Shown here piece after piece: positions 1-5,813 of a stretch of 6,038 nucleotides of DNA. The stretch is taken from NCBI GenBank assembly GCA_003501665.1, contig DNOQ01000202.1, positions 4,275 through 10,312 of the forward strand, read 5' to 3'. The stretch comes from Bacteroidales bacterium (lineage in GTDB: Bacteria; Bacteroidota; Bacteroidia; Bacteroidales; VadinHA17). The translations under genes and the position numbers were made by a program. How positions within the stretch are numbered: position 1 is the stretch's first letter; every line of letters starts with the position of its first letter. Below the pieces are notes generated by a model. It made no database searches and was not told where the DNA came from. It saw nothing but the letters and a program-made list of their open reading frames with translations.

Positions 1-1
1 A

Positions 2-838
2 TTAAACCCCGCTGAATGCACTGAACCCCTTATCCACCGGTATAACAACACCTGTAACTGCCGTCGACAGATCTGATGCAAGATACAAAAGTGTTCCTGT
101 AAGTTCCTCTGGTACACAATATGCTTCCATCGGAGTACTGTTGAGAACTTTTCTTCCCCTTGGTGTTGGTCCTCCTGTTTTTTCATCAACCATAAGGAAC
201 CTGTTCTGATTGGTCAGCAGGAAGCCTGGGGCAATTGCATTAACTCTTATACCTACCTTGGCAAAGTGAACGGAAAGCCAGAGTGTGAAATTATTCACAG
301 CCGATTTGGCGGCAGAATAAGCAACAACCTTTGTCAGCGGCCTGTAGGAATTCATGGATGATATATTGATTATTACTCCGGAACGTTTTTCGACCATGTC
401 GGCTGCAAAAACCATTGACGGCAGAAGTGTGCCTTTGAAATTCAGATCAAACACTTTGTCAAACCCTTCTGTCTGAAGACCAAAAAAAGTATCTTCAGGA
501 TTTTCTCCTCCTTCCATTTTCTCAACTTTTGTAGTTGCTGCAGGTGAATTGCCTCCAGCGCCGTTAACCAGTATGTCAATCGGTCCGAATTTTTCGTTAA
601 TTTCTTTTTTTGCGGCTTCAAGCGATGCTTTATCCAGTACACTTGCCGAGATGCCAATACATGGGGTTTTGAATTCTTTTTCAATAGCTTCTGCAACTTT
701 TAACGCAGCTTCTTTATTCAGATCAAGCACCACGGTTCTGACACCCTGTGCGGCAAGCGATTTTGCCATTTCCGAGCAGATAACTCCGGCACCACCGGTA
801 ACGACTGCAACTTTACCCTTTAAATTAAGTTCGTTCAT
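2..838 (-). CDS. uxuB: SDR-family D-mannonate oxidoreductase (fructuronate reductase), UxuB/YjmF type
   Basis: This is a complete 278-residue short-chain dehydrogenase, probably cytosolic, that would interconvert D-fructuronate and D-mannonate with NAD(H). Visible motifs are the nucleotide-binding turn TGGAGVIC (14-21), Asp39 at the end of strand 2 (which favours NAD over NADP), NGAGG (92-96), Asn133, Ser161 and the YSAAK catalytic motif (Tyr174, Lys178). PG at 204-205 follows. A long loop (about 97-125) between NGAGG and the Asn133 helix, together with the 278-aa length, matches the SDR-type UxuB known from Bacillus (YjmF). It does not match the long-chain UxuB of E. coli. The last Gly of the TGxxxGxG turn is Cys21, which I believe is usual for this subgroup. 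It lies 84 bp downstream of uxaC on the same strand, which supplies its substrate. No well-placed Shine-Dalgarno is visible. Family assignment is strong; the exact substrate is inferred partly from context. Confidence 0.82.
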   Translation of the reverse strand: MNELNLKGKVAVVTGGAGVICSEMAKSLAAQGVRTVVLDLNKEAALKVAEAIEKEFKTPCIGISASVLDKASLEAAKKEINEKFGPIDILVNGAGGNSPAATTKVEKMEGGENPEDTFFGLQTEGFDKVFDLNFKGTLLPSMVFAADMVEKRSGVIINISSMNSYRPLTKVVAYSAAKSAVNNFTLWLSVHFAKVGIRVNAIAPGFLLTNQNRFLMVDEKTGGPTPRGRKVLNSTPMEAYCVPEELTGTLLYLASDLSTAVTGVVIPVDKGFSAFSGV

Positions 839-876
839 ATTATTAATTATTTATTATACCTCTCTGACTGTTCTTT

Positions 877-922
877 TCTCCCCTTCAGGGGAGATGGTCC
901 CGCGCAGCGGGACCAGAGGGGT
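877..922. repeat. Double-hairpin palindromic element (REP-like) between uxaC and the SDR gene
   Basis: Two adjacent perfect inverted repeats lie in the 84-bp gap. One is a 7-bp stem 877-883/888-894 with loop TTCA. The other is a 7-bp stem 896-902/908-914 with a 5-nt loop. A trailing AGAGGGG (915-921) could pair instead with the CCCC arm of the first hairpin. It is far more GC-rich than its flanks and directly abuts the uxaC stop codon. Neither hairpin is followed by a T run in the minus-strand direction of transcription, so it is not a canonical intrinsic terminator. It looks like a dispersed intergenic palindromic repeat that could act as an mRNA-processing or stability element between the two cistrons. 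Its dispersal elsewhere in the genome cannot be seen from here. Confidence 0.6.
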
Positions 923-2326
923 TTATACTCCAAATCCGAAATACTCTTTTGCATTTTTATATGAAATACCTTCAATTACAGGCCTGAGTAAATCCTCTTC
1001 GTCGGGTATATATCCTTTTTCAACCTCTTCACCTGCAAAATTACATACCACTCTTCTGAAGTATTCATGACGGGGATACGATAAGAAACTCCTTGAGTCG
1101 GTAACCATTCCGACAAACCTTCTCATCAGTCCGAAAGAAGAAAGATCCCTGATATGCTTTTCCATACCGGTCTTCTGATCAAGGAACCACCAGGCTGCTC
1201 CAAACTGAACCTTAACAGCGGTTGTTCCGTCATTGAAATTACCTGCCATTGTTATCAACATCTCATTGTCGGCAGGATTGAGGTTATATAGTATCGTCTT
1301 ACCCAGTTGAGATGTATCATCAAGACTGTTCAGGAATCCTGACATTTTGAATGCATCCTGAGGTGCTGCAATCGAATCCCATCCTGTGTCAGGACCCAGG
1401 AGGCGGAATGCCCTTGAATTATTATTCCTGAGTGCGCCTACATGAAACTGCTGTGTCCAGCCTCTTTTATGATTCATACGGCATAGCTCAGTCATCGCTG
1501 CTGTTCTGTATTTTTCAGATTCTTCTTCTGTAATGTGGTCACCCTGTATCAGTTTTTTGAATATACTATTGACCTCTGGAGCGGTGAAACTTGTAAAATA
1601 GAACCTGTCGAGACCGTGATCCGACAATCTCCCTCCCATCTGATGAAAGAATTCATGCCTGTTATCAAGGACTTCAATAAGGGTTTCGAAATCGCTTATT
1701 TCCCTGCCGGCCGATTTGCCAAGTTTTTCAATATATGCTCTGAATTTTTCAGGATCTTCGGTCTTGACAACATTATCCGGACGGAAAGTGGGAAGGATAA
1801 GGATCTCAAATGACCCCCGGAGTTTCTTGTGATATTCCAGATTATCAGAAGGATCATCCGTTGTACAGACAACTTCAACCCTGTTTTTCTTCAACAGTGA
1901 CCTTATGCTGAATTCCTTTGATCTTAGCATTTCACTTGCCTGTTCATAGATTTTGTCGGCTGTGGACGGAGAAAGCAGATCAAAGATCCCGAAATATCTG
2001 GCAAGCTCAAGATGTGTCCAGTGATAAAGAGGATTGCCCACTGCAGCCGGTACTGTTTCAGCCCATTTCCTGAATTTGTCAATATCCGGAACTTTTCCTG
2101 TACAGTATTTTTCGTCAATACCGTTTGTCCTCATGGCACGCCACTTGTAATGGTCGCCTTCAAGCCAGGCCTGTGTCAGATTATCAAACTGCCTGTCATC
2201 AGCTATCATCGCAGGAGAAAGATGACAATGAAAATCAATAATGGGCTGATTCTCTGAATATTGATGATATAATCGTGAAGCAGTTTTATTTGTCAGTAAA
2301 AAATCGTCGTGAATAAATTTCTTCAT
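923..2326 (-). CDS. uxaC: Uronate (glucuronate/galacturonate) isomerase UxaC
   Basis: This is a complete 467-residue enzyme, close to the roughly 470 of E. coli UxaC. It belongs to the amidohydrolase superfamily and isomerises D-glucuronate to D-fructuronate (or D-galacturonate to D-tagaturonate) in the cytosol. Recognisable parts are DFHCHL (31-36) with the metal ligands His33 and His35, TTDDP (155-159), the Asp236-His237 pair, FHVGALR (294-300) with Arg300, YNLNPADN (347-354), and the C-terminal VTDSRSF (408-414), whose Asp410 is the expected strand-8 catalytic aspartate followed by Arg412. The start is the only ATG that leaves the usual N-terminus before HCH; no Shine-Dalgarno precedes it. 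It is divergent from kduI. The following mannonate-type SDR suggests glucuronate as the main substrate, since a tagaturonate reductase would be expected for galacturonate. The TAA stop directly touches the palindromic element at 877-922. Confidence 0.96.
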   Translation of the reverse strand: MKKFIHDDFLLTNKTASRLYHQYSENQPIIDFHCHLSPAMIADDRQFDNLTQAWLEGDHYKWRAMRTNGIDEKYCTGKVPDIDKFRKWAETVPAAVGNPLYHWTHLELARYFGIFDLLSPSTADKIYEQASEMLRSKEFSIRSLLKKNRVEVVCTTDDPSDNLEYHKKLRGSFEILILPTFRPDNVVKTEDPEKFRAYIEKLGKSAGREISDFETLIEVLDNRHEFFHQMGGRLSDHGLDRFYFTSFTAPEVNSIFKKLIQGDHITEEESEKYRTAAMTELCRMNHKRGWTQQFHVGALRNNNSRAFRLLGPDTGWDSIAAPQDAFKMSGFLNSLDDTSQLGKTILYNLNPADNEMLITMAGNFNDGTTAVKVQFGAAWWFLDQKTGMEKHIRDLSSFGLMRRFVGMVTDSRSFLSYPRHEYFRRVVCNFAGEEVEKGYIPDEEDLLRPVIEGISYKNAKEYFGFGV

Positions 2327-2391
2327 GTGGTTTTATCATTTAAGTAAAAACTGATTCGAAAACAGCAAAAACGAACATAATTTAAGCCGTC

Positions 2392-2423
2392 GAAAAATAG
2401 GAATAACAATTCAATCTTCCAAG
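2392..2423 (-). promoter_or_regulatory. Weak candidate promoter for uxaC
   Basis: Read on the minus strand, TATTTTTC (2399-2392) matches the Bacteroidetes -7 box TAnnTTTG at all but the last base. CTTG (2423-2420) lies 20 bases upstream as a weak -33 box (consensus TTTG). This would give a leader of about 60 nt before the uxaC ATG. Both boxes deviate from consensus in an AT-rich region, so chance is a real alternative. Confidence 0.3.
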
Positions 2424-2446
2424 AAACAATTCATAAGAGATGTTAA

Positions 2447-2460
2447 ATAATCCGGGTTAT
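2447..2460. promoter_or_regulatory. 14-bp palindrome, candidate operator
   Basis: ATAATCCGGGTTAT is an inverted repeat with six of seven base pairs matched (the single mismatch is T2451/G2456), centred on CCGG. It lies upstream of both candidate promoters in the divergent region, where a regulator of the two uronate operons could act. A CG-centred dyad of this size is the sort bound by LacI- or GntR-type regulators, but no regulator gene is in the window and no family can be assigned. Confidence 0.3.
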
Positions 2461-2481
2461 GTTTTCAAAATGAAGAGCTAT

Positions 2482-2515
2482 TTTGACCAATTCTCGGACA
2501 AAGATTGTATTTTTG
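2482..2515 (+). promoter_or_regulatory. Bacteroidetes-type promoter of the kduI operon
   Basis: TTTG (2482-2485) and TATTTTTG (2508-2515) match the -33 TTTG and -7 TAnnTTTG boxes used by the Bacteroidetes primary sigma factor, with 22 bases between them against a usual 19-21. Transcription would begin near 2520 and leave a leader of about 85 nt before the kduI ATG. TATCTTTA at 2525-2532 is a second, weaker -7-like box just downstream. Confidence 0.55.
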
Positions 2516-2541
2516 TTTGACCTGTATCTTTAAAGGACAAA
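2482..2541. repeat. Two related imperfect dyads over the kduI promoter, candidate operators
   Basis: TTTGACC (2482-2488) is followed after 7 bases by GGACAAA (2496-2502). The same two heptamers recur in the same order at 2516-2522 and 2535-2541, with 12 bases between. Within each pair the arms are inverted copies of each other apart from one central mismatch. The first dyad covers the -33 box and the second covers the predicted start of transcription, so a protein bound at both would flank and mask the -7 box. The unequal spacers (7 and 12) weaken the case for a single dimeric regulator. Confidence 0.4.
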
Positions 2542-2606
2542 TTAACTGATAAATTATAATAATCATTTACAATCACTAATTCATTACAATAACCAAAAAC
2601 ATAATT

Positions 2607-3443
2607 ATGAAGACAGAGATCAGATATGCAGGACATCCGGCAGATGTTAAACACTATGACACCGGGAAATTGAGAAAAGAATTTCTTATTGAGAAAATTT
2701 TTGTTGCCGATGAAATATACCTTGTATATTCAATGTATGACAGATATATGGTTGGAGGCGCCATGCCTGTTTCAAAAGCGCTTAAGCTGGAAACGATCGA
2801 TGATCTGAAAACTCCCAGTTTTCTTGACAGGAGGGAGATGGGAATTATTAATACAGGCGGGCCGGGCATTGTTGAAACGGCTGATGGTAATTTTGAACTG
2901 GATTATAAAGATGCTCTTTACCTCGGTCAGGGGACAAAAAACGTTGTATTCAGGTCAGCAGATCCTGCAAAACCGGCAAAATTGTATATTAATTCGGCCC
3001 CTGCACACCATCCCTATCCCTGTAAGAGAGTGACAAAGAAAGATGCTGAGATCAATGTTATGGGGAGCCTTGAATCATCTAACCACAGGGAAATCATTAA
3101 ATTGCTTGTAAACAGTATTTTGCCTACCTGCCAGTTGCAGATGGGAATGACCGAACTAAAACCGGGAAGTGTATGGAACACTATGCCCGTACATACCCAT
3201 AACAGAAGAATGGAAGCCTATTTCTATTTTGAGGTTCCCGATAAACAGGCTGTTTGCCATTTTATGGGCGACCCGGATGAGACACGACATATCTGGATGG
3301 TGAACGATCAGGCAGTTCTCTCTCCATCCTGGAGCATTCACAGTGCAGCAGGAACATCGGGTTATACATTTATCTGGGGAATGGCAGGCGAGAACCTCGA
3401 CTACGGAGACAAAGACGAACGCTTTCCTGATACATTGAAATAG
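2607..3443 (+). CDS. kduI: 5-dehydro-4-deoxy-D-glucuronate isomerase KduI
   Basis: This complete 278-residue protein, the same length as E. coli KduI, isomerises 5-keto-4-deoxyuronate (the product of unsaturated uronates released by polysaccharide lyases and unsaturated glucuronyl hydrolases) to 2,5-diketo-3-deoxygluconate in the cytosol. It is a double-cupin-fold metalloenzyme. The zinc-binding set known from E. coli is present at the same positions: His196 and His198 in MPVHTHNRRMEAY, Glu203, and His245 in SWSIHSAAG. The N-terminal half carries the family signatures YDRYMVGGAMP (44-54), REMGIINTGG (76-85) and LYLGQGT (104-110). It heads the plus-strand unit and is followed after 129 bp of repeats by kduD, the next enzyme of the pathway. 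There is no Shine-Dalgarno; the chosen ATG gives the standard N-terminus. Confidence 0.97.
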   Translation: MKTEIRYAGHPADVKHYDTGKLRKEFLIEKIFVADEIYLVYSMYDRYMVGGAMPVSKALKLETIDDLKTPSFLDRREMGIINTGGPGIVETADGNFELDYKDALYLGQGTKNVVFRSADPAKPAKLYINSAPAHHPYPCKRVTKKDAEINVMGSLESSNHREIIKLLVNSILPTCQLQMGMTELKPGSVWNTMPVHTHNRRMEAYFYFEVPDKQAVCHFMGDPDETRHIWMVNDQAVLSPSWSIHSAAGTSGYTFIWGMAGENLDYGDKDERFPDTLK

Positions 3444-3447
3444 AGGA

Positions 3448-3489
3448 GGTGCAAGGTGCAAAGTGCAGAGTGTATGGAGCAAGGTGTAG
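3448..3489 (+). repeat. Degenerate G-rich heptamer tandem repeat, six units
   Basis: Beginning five bases after the kduI stop, six consecutive 7-bp units stay in exact register: GGTGCAA, GGTGCAA, AGTGCAG, AGTGTAT, GGAGCAA, GGTGTAG. The consensus is roughly GGTGCAA. The composition differs sharply from the adjoining genes. GCAAGG (3479-3484) can also pair with CCTTGC (3495-3500) across a 10-nt loop. The tract does not code for anything plausible and is best seen as a non-coding simple repeat between co-directional genes. Confidence 0.85.
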
Positions 3490-3509
3490 TATTGCCTTGC
3501 AGCCAGCAG

Positions 3510-3537
3510 CAGCAACCAGCAACCAGCAACCAGCAAC
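3510..3537 (+). repeat. Perfect heptamer tandem repeat (CAGCAAC)x4
   Basis: Four identical copies of CAGCAAC lie head to tail, preceded by partial copies (CAGCAG at 3504-3509). This second heptamer family has the same period as the tract at 3448-3489 but an unrelated, C-rich sequence. Together they fill most of the 129-bp kduI-kduD gap, leaving about 35 bp of ordinary AT-rich leader before kduD. Perfect identity between units suggests recent expansion or ongoing slippage. Confidence 0.9.
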
Positions 3538-3572
3538 ATTGTAAATTATAATGAATAACTACTGAACCAACG

Positions 3573-4367
3573 ATGAAAGAATTATTTGATCTGACAGGAA
3601 AAGTTGCCCTTATAACTGGTGGCACTCATGGTATAGGACTAGCGACAGGGATACTTCTCGGAAAAGCAGGAGCAAGGATATGCGTAAACGACGTGGATAA
3701 TGAAAAGCTTATTAGTTGCAGGGACGCATTCAGAAATGAAGGGCTCGACGTCTATATCCTTAAATTCGATGTTACTGATGAAACAGATGTGGACAGAGGT
3801 ATCACCGAAATTGAAAAGGAAGTCGGAACTGTTGATATACTTGTGAACAATGCCGGAATTATAAAGCGTATCCCTATCCTCAATATGGCAGTTAAAGAAT
3901 TTAAGCAGGTAATAGATGTTGATCTGGTGGCACCGTTTGTTGTTTCTAAAAGAGTTGTACCCGGGATGATCGGTAAAAGAGCAGGAAAGATTATTAACAT
4001 GTGTTCAATGATGAGCGTTTACGGACGGAATACAGTTTCTGCCTATGCTTCGGCGAAGGGAGGATTAAAACTGCTTACTCAAAATATGACATGTGAATGG
4101 GCTAAATACAATATTCAGATAAATGGTATCGGTCCGGGATATATTGCCACGGCTCAGACTGCCCCGATCCGGGAAAATGGCCATCCTTTCAACGACCTGG
4201 TAATGACCAGGACTCCTGCAGGAAGGTGGGGAGAACCCGGGGATGTTGCAAATGCTGCATTGTTTCTGGCCTCAAAGGCAAGTGATTTCATTAACGGACA
4301 TATACTTTATGTTGACGGAGGCATTCTGGCTAACTTCGGCTATATCAAAGGTGAAAATGAACTGTGA
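3573..4367 (+). CDS. kduD: 2-dehydro-3-deoxy-D-gluconate 5-dehydrogenase (KduD; gluconate 5-dehydrogenase-like SDR)
   Basis: This complete 264-residue short-chain dehydrogenase is predicted to reduce 2,5-diketo-3-deoxygluconate (the KduI product) to 2-keto-3-deoxygluconate with NAD(P)H. Motifs are TGGTHGIG (15-22), Asp40 after strand 2, Asp66, NNAG (92-95), Ser145, YASAK (Tyr158, Lys162) and PGY (188-190). The usual catalytic-tetrad Asn of SDRs, expected in the helix around VIDVDL, appears as Asp117. Sequences of this kind in Bacteroidota are often named gluconate 5-dehydrogenase; position directly after kduI makes the KduD role more likely, but activity on 5-ketogluconate is not excluded. 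The C-terminus (YVDGG 246-250 and a short tail) is intact. It differs clearly from the mannonate-type SDR at 2-838, which has a longer middle loop. Confidence 0.88.
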   Translation: MKELFDLTGKVALITGGTHGIGLATGILLGKAGARICVNDVDNEKLISCRDAFRNEGLDVYILKFDVTDETDVDRGITEIEKEVGTVDILVNNAGIIKRIPILNMAVKEFKQVIDVDLVAPFVVSKRVVPGMIGKRAGKIINMCSMMSVYGRNTVSAYASAKGGLKLLTQNMTCEWAKYNIQINGIGPGYIATAQTAPIRENGHPFNDLVMTRTPAGRWGEPGDVANAALFLASKASDFINGHILYVDGGILANFGYIKGENEL

Positions 4368-4419
4368 TCTTTAAACACCGAACATTATATTATTAGTTAT
4401 TAACTTATTTCAATCTATC

Positions 4420-5793
4420 ATGAAAAATCGAATCAATTATTCCAGGCGTGAATTTGTAAAACAAAATTCGATAGCCGGCATAGGAGCTGCAGTTGCCATG
4501 AGTGTAGGACCTGCAATTCTTGCAAATTGCGCCGCTGATACAGGTTTACCGGCTATATTGGGGGGCCAGAAAATAAGAACAAAAGAATGGCCTCAATGGC
4601 CGATATGGGACCCGTCTGCTGATGAAGAGCAGGTGATAAAAGTACTGCGAAGCGGAGTATGGTCACGTTCAGGTGTTGTGACCGAATTTGAGAAAAAATG
4701 GGCCGAAATGACAGGCTCTAAACGATGCCTTGCAGTGGTAAACGGTACAAATGCCCTGATAGCTGCATTAATACAATCAGGTATAGGAGGAGGTGATGAA
4801 GTACTGGTGCCGCCTTATACATTTATAGCCACCGTGATAGCAATTCTTCAGGCCGGTGCAATGCCTGTGTTTGTCGATACCGATCCTGAAACATTCCAGA
4901 TTGATGCAAACAAAATTGAAGCAAAAATTACTTCAAGGACAAAAGCGATATTACCTGTTCATATCCTCGGACTACCTGCCGATATGATTAAAATAATGGC
5001 AATTGCAAAGAAACATGATCTGGTTGTTATAGAAGATGCCTGCCAGGCCTGGCTGGCTGAAATTGACCACAAAAAAGTGGGCACATTCGGCGACGCCGGC
5101 TGTTTCAGCTTTCAGAATTCAAAGAACATACCAATAGGTGAGGCCGGAGCCATCGTTAGCGATAATGATGAATTTATGGACAGATGTTATTCCTATCATA
5201 ATTACGGTAATCCCTATGGTTCTGTTGTTGGTACCGTAAGCTCCGGTACAATCATGGCAGGTACAAAACTCAGGCTTACAGAATACCAGGCAGCAATCGG
5301 ACTTGCACAAATCAAACGTCTCGAAGAACAAACTGAAAAAAGAAATGTAAATGCAGCCTGGCTCAGATCCCAACTGAAAAAAATACCCGGCATTCTGCCT
5401 TATGAACTGAACCCGAAAGTCACACGGTCAGCATTTCACCTTTTCCCGTTCCGGTATAAGAAAGAGGAATTCAGCGGCCTGACAAGAACACAATTCCTTA
5501 AGGCTCTGGGTGAAGAAGGTATTCCGGCATCGAGCGGATACACTCCCCTGAACAAAATGCCCTACCTCAAAAACGTGATGGAAACAAAGAATTTCAAACT
5601 GATGTATCCACCTGAAATGCTTGATTATGACAAATACATGGAAAGAAACCAGTGCCCTTTAAATGATCAGCTCTGCGAGGAAGCTGTATGGCTTTTCCAT
5701 AATATCCTGCTGGCTGAAAAAAAGGATATGGATGATATTGTAACAGCTGTTGACAGGATCTCAAAAAATGCTGATAAAATCAAAAATCTGTAA
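4420..5793 (+). CDS. Tat-signal DegT/DnrJ/EryC1/StrS-family PLP-dependent enzyme (putative exported sugar aminotransferase)
   Basis: This complete 457-residue fold-type I PLP enzyme carries an N-terminal extension of about 40 residues. The extension has a twin-arginine motif SRREFVK (8-14, Arg9-Arg10), a small-residue hydrophobic stretch (18-35) and ILANCA (33-38), so export of the folded, cofactor-loaded protein by Tat is predicted. Cys37 could mark a lipobox, but Asn at -1 is atypical. The catalytic body shows NGTNAL (108-113), EDACQAW (205-211) with PLP-pyridine Asp206 and Gln209, and SFQNSKN (230-236) with Schiff-base Lys235, then GEAG (240-243) and TKLRLTEYQAAIG (282-294). Retained Lys235 argues for an aminotransferase rather than a dehydratase relative. 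Family members normally aminate nucleotide-linked keto sugars in the cytosol; the substrate here is unknown. It sits 52 bp after kduD with no terminator and 20 bp before a lipoprotein gene, so co-transcription is likely. Confidence 0.85.
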   Translation: MKNRINYSRREFVKQNSIAGIGAAVAMSVGPAILANCAADTGLPAILGGQKIRTKEWPQWPIWDPSADEEQVIKVLRSGVWSRSGVVTEFEKKWAEMTGSKRCLAVVNGTNALIAALIQSGIGGGDEVLVPPYTFIATVIAILQAGAMPVFVDTDPETFQIDANKIEAKITSRTKAILPVHILGLPADMIKIMAIAKKHDLVVIEDACQAWLAEIDHKKVGTFGDAGCFSFQNSKNIPIGEAGAIVSDNDEFMDRCYSYHNYGNPYGSVVGTVSSGTIMAGTKLRLTEYQAAIGLAQIKRLEEQTEKRNVNAAWLRSQLKKIPGILPYELNPKVTRSAFHLFPFRYKKEEFSGLTRTQFLKALGEEGIPASSGYTPLNKMPYLKNVMETKNFKLMYPPEMLDYDKYMERNQCPLNDQLCEEAVWLFHNILLAEKKDMDDIVTAVDRISKNADKIKNL

Positions 5794-5813
5794 TAACCTT
5801 AATATTTTCAAAT

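Larger units (their letters stand above)
2327..2606. promoter_or_regulatory. Divergent intergenic control region between uxaC and kduI
   Basis: This 280-bp AT-rich region has no plausible gene and separates the two divergent transcription units, so it should hold both promoters and their operators. Visible inside are a good Bacteroidetes-type promoter for kduI, a weaker candidate for uxaC, a 14-bp near-perfect palindrome (2447-2460) and a pair of similar imperfect dyads around the kduI promoter. The last 60 bp before kduI form a very AT-rich leader in which ATTTACAAT (2563-2571 area) and ATTACAAT (2583-2590 area) resemble each other. No riboswitch or leader terminator was recognised. Confidence 0.7.

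Noticed and set aside
877..914. Rho-independent terminator after uxaC
   Set aside because: The stems are strong but no T run follows either one on the minus strand, and the next gene is in the same pathway and direction.
549..1070. Plus-strand frame of 173 codons across the uxaC-SDR gap
   Set aside because: It is antisense to two well-supported genes, with low-complexity Ser/Thr/Pro/Leu composition and no recognisable domain.
3448..3537. CRISPR-like repeat array
   Set aside because: The units are 7 bp and contiguous with no spacers, so this is a simple tandem repeat.
3156..3539. Minus-strand reading frame beginning with a signal-peptide-like hydrophobic run of Leu, Val, Ala and Cys
   Set aside because: Its start is the reverse complement of the CAGCAAC repeat and most of the rest is antisense to kduI, whose coding is certain. 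The hydrophobic run is an artefact of the repeat.
3474..3551. 25-codon plus-strand ORF (ATG at 3474) preceded by a GAGGAGGTG Shine-Dalgarno-like run just after kduI
   Set aside because: It consists of translated heptamer repeats. The purine-rich run is 20 or more bases from the ATG and is itself part of the repeat, and this genome does not appear to rely on such sites.
5119..5373. Minus-strand Cys/Phe-rich frame within the DegT-type gene
   Set aside because: It is antisense to a conserved coding region containing the PLP lysine and shows no independent start context.
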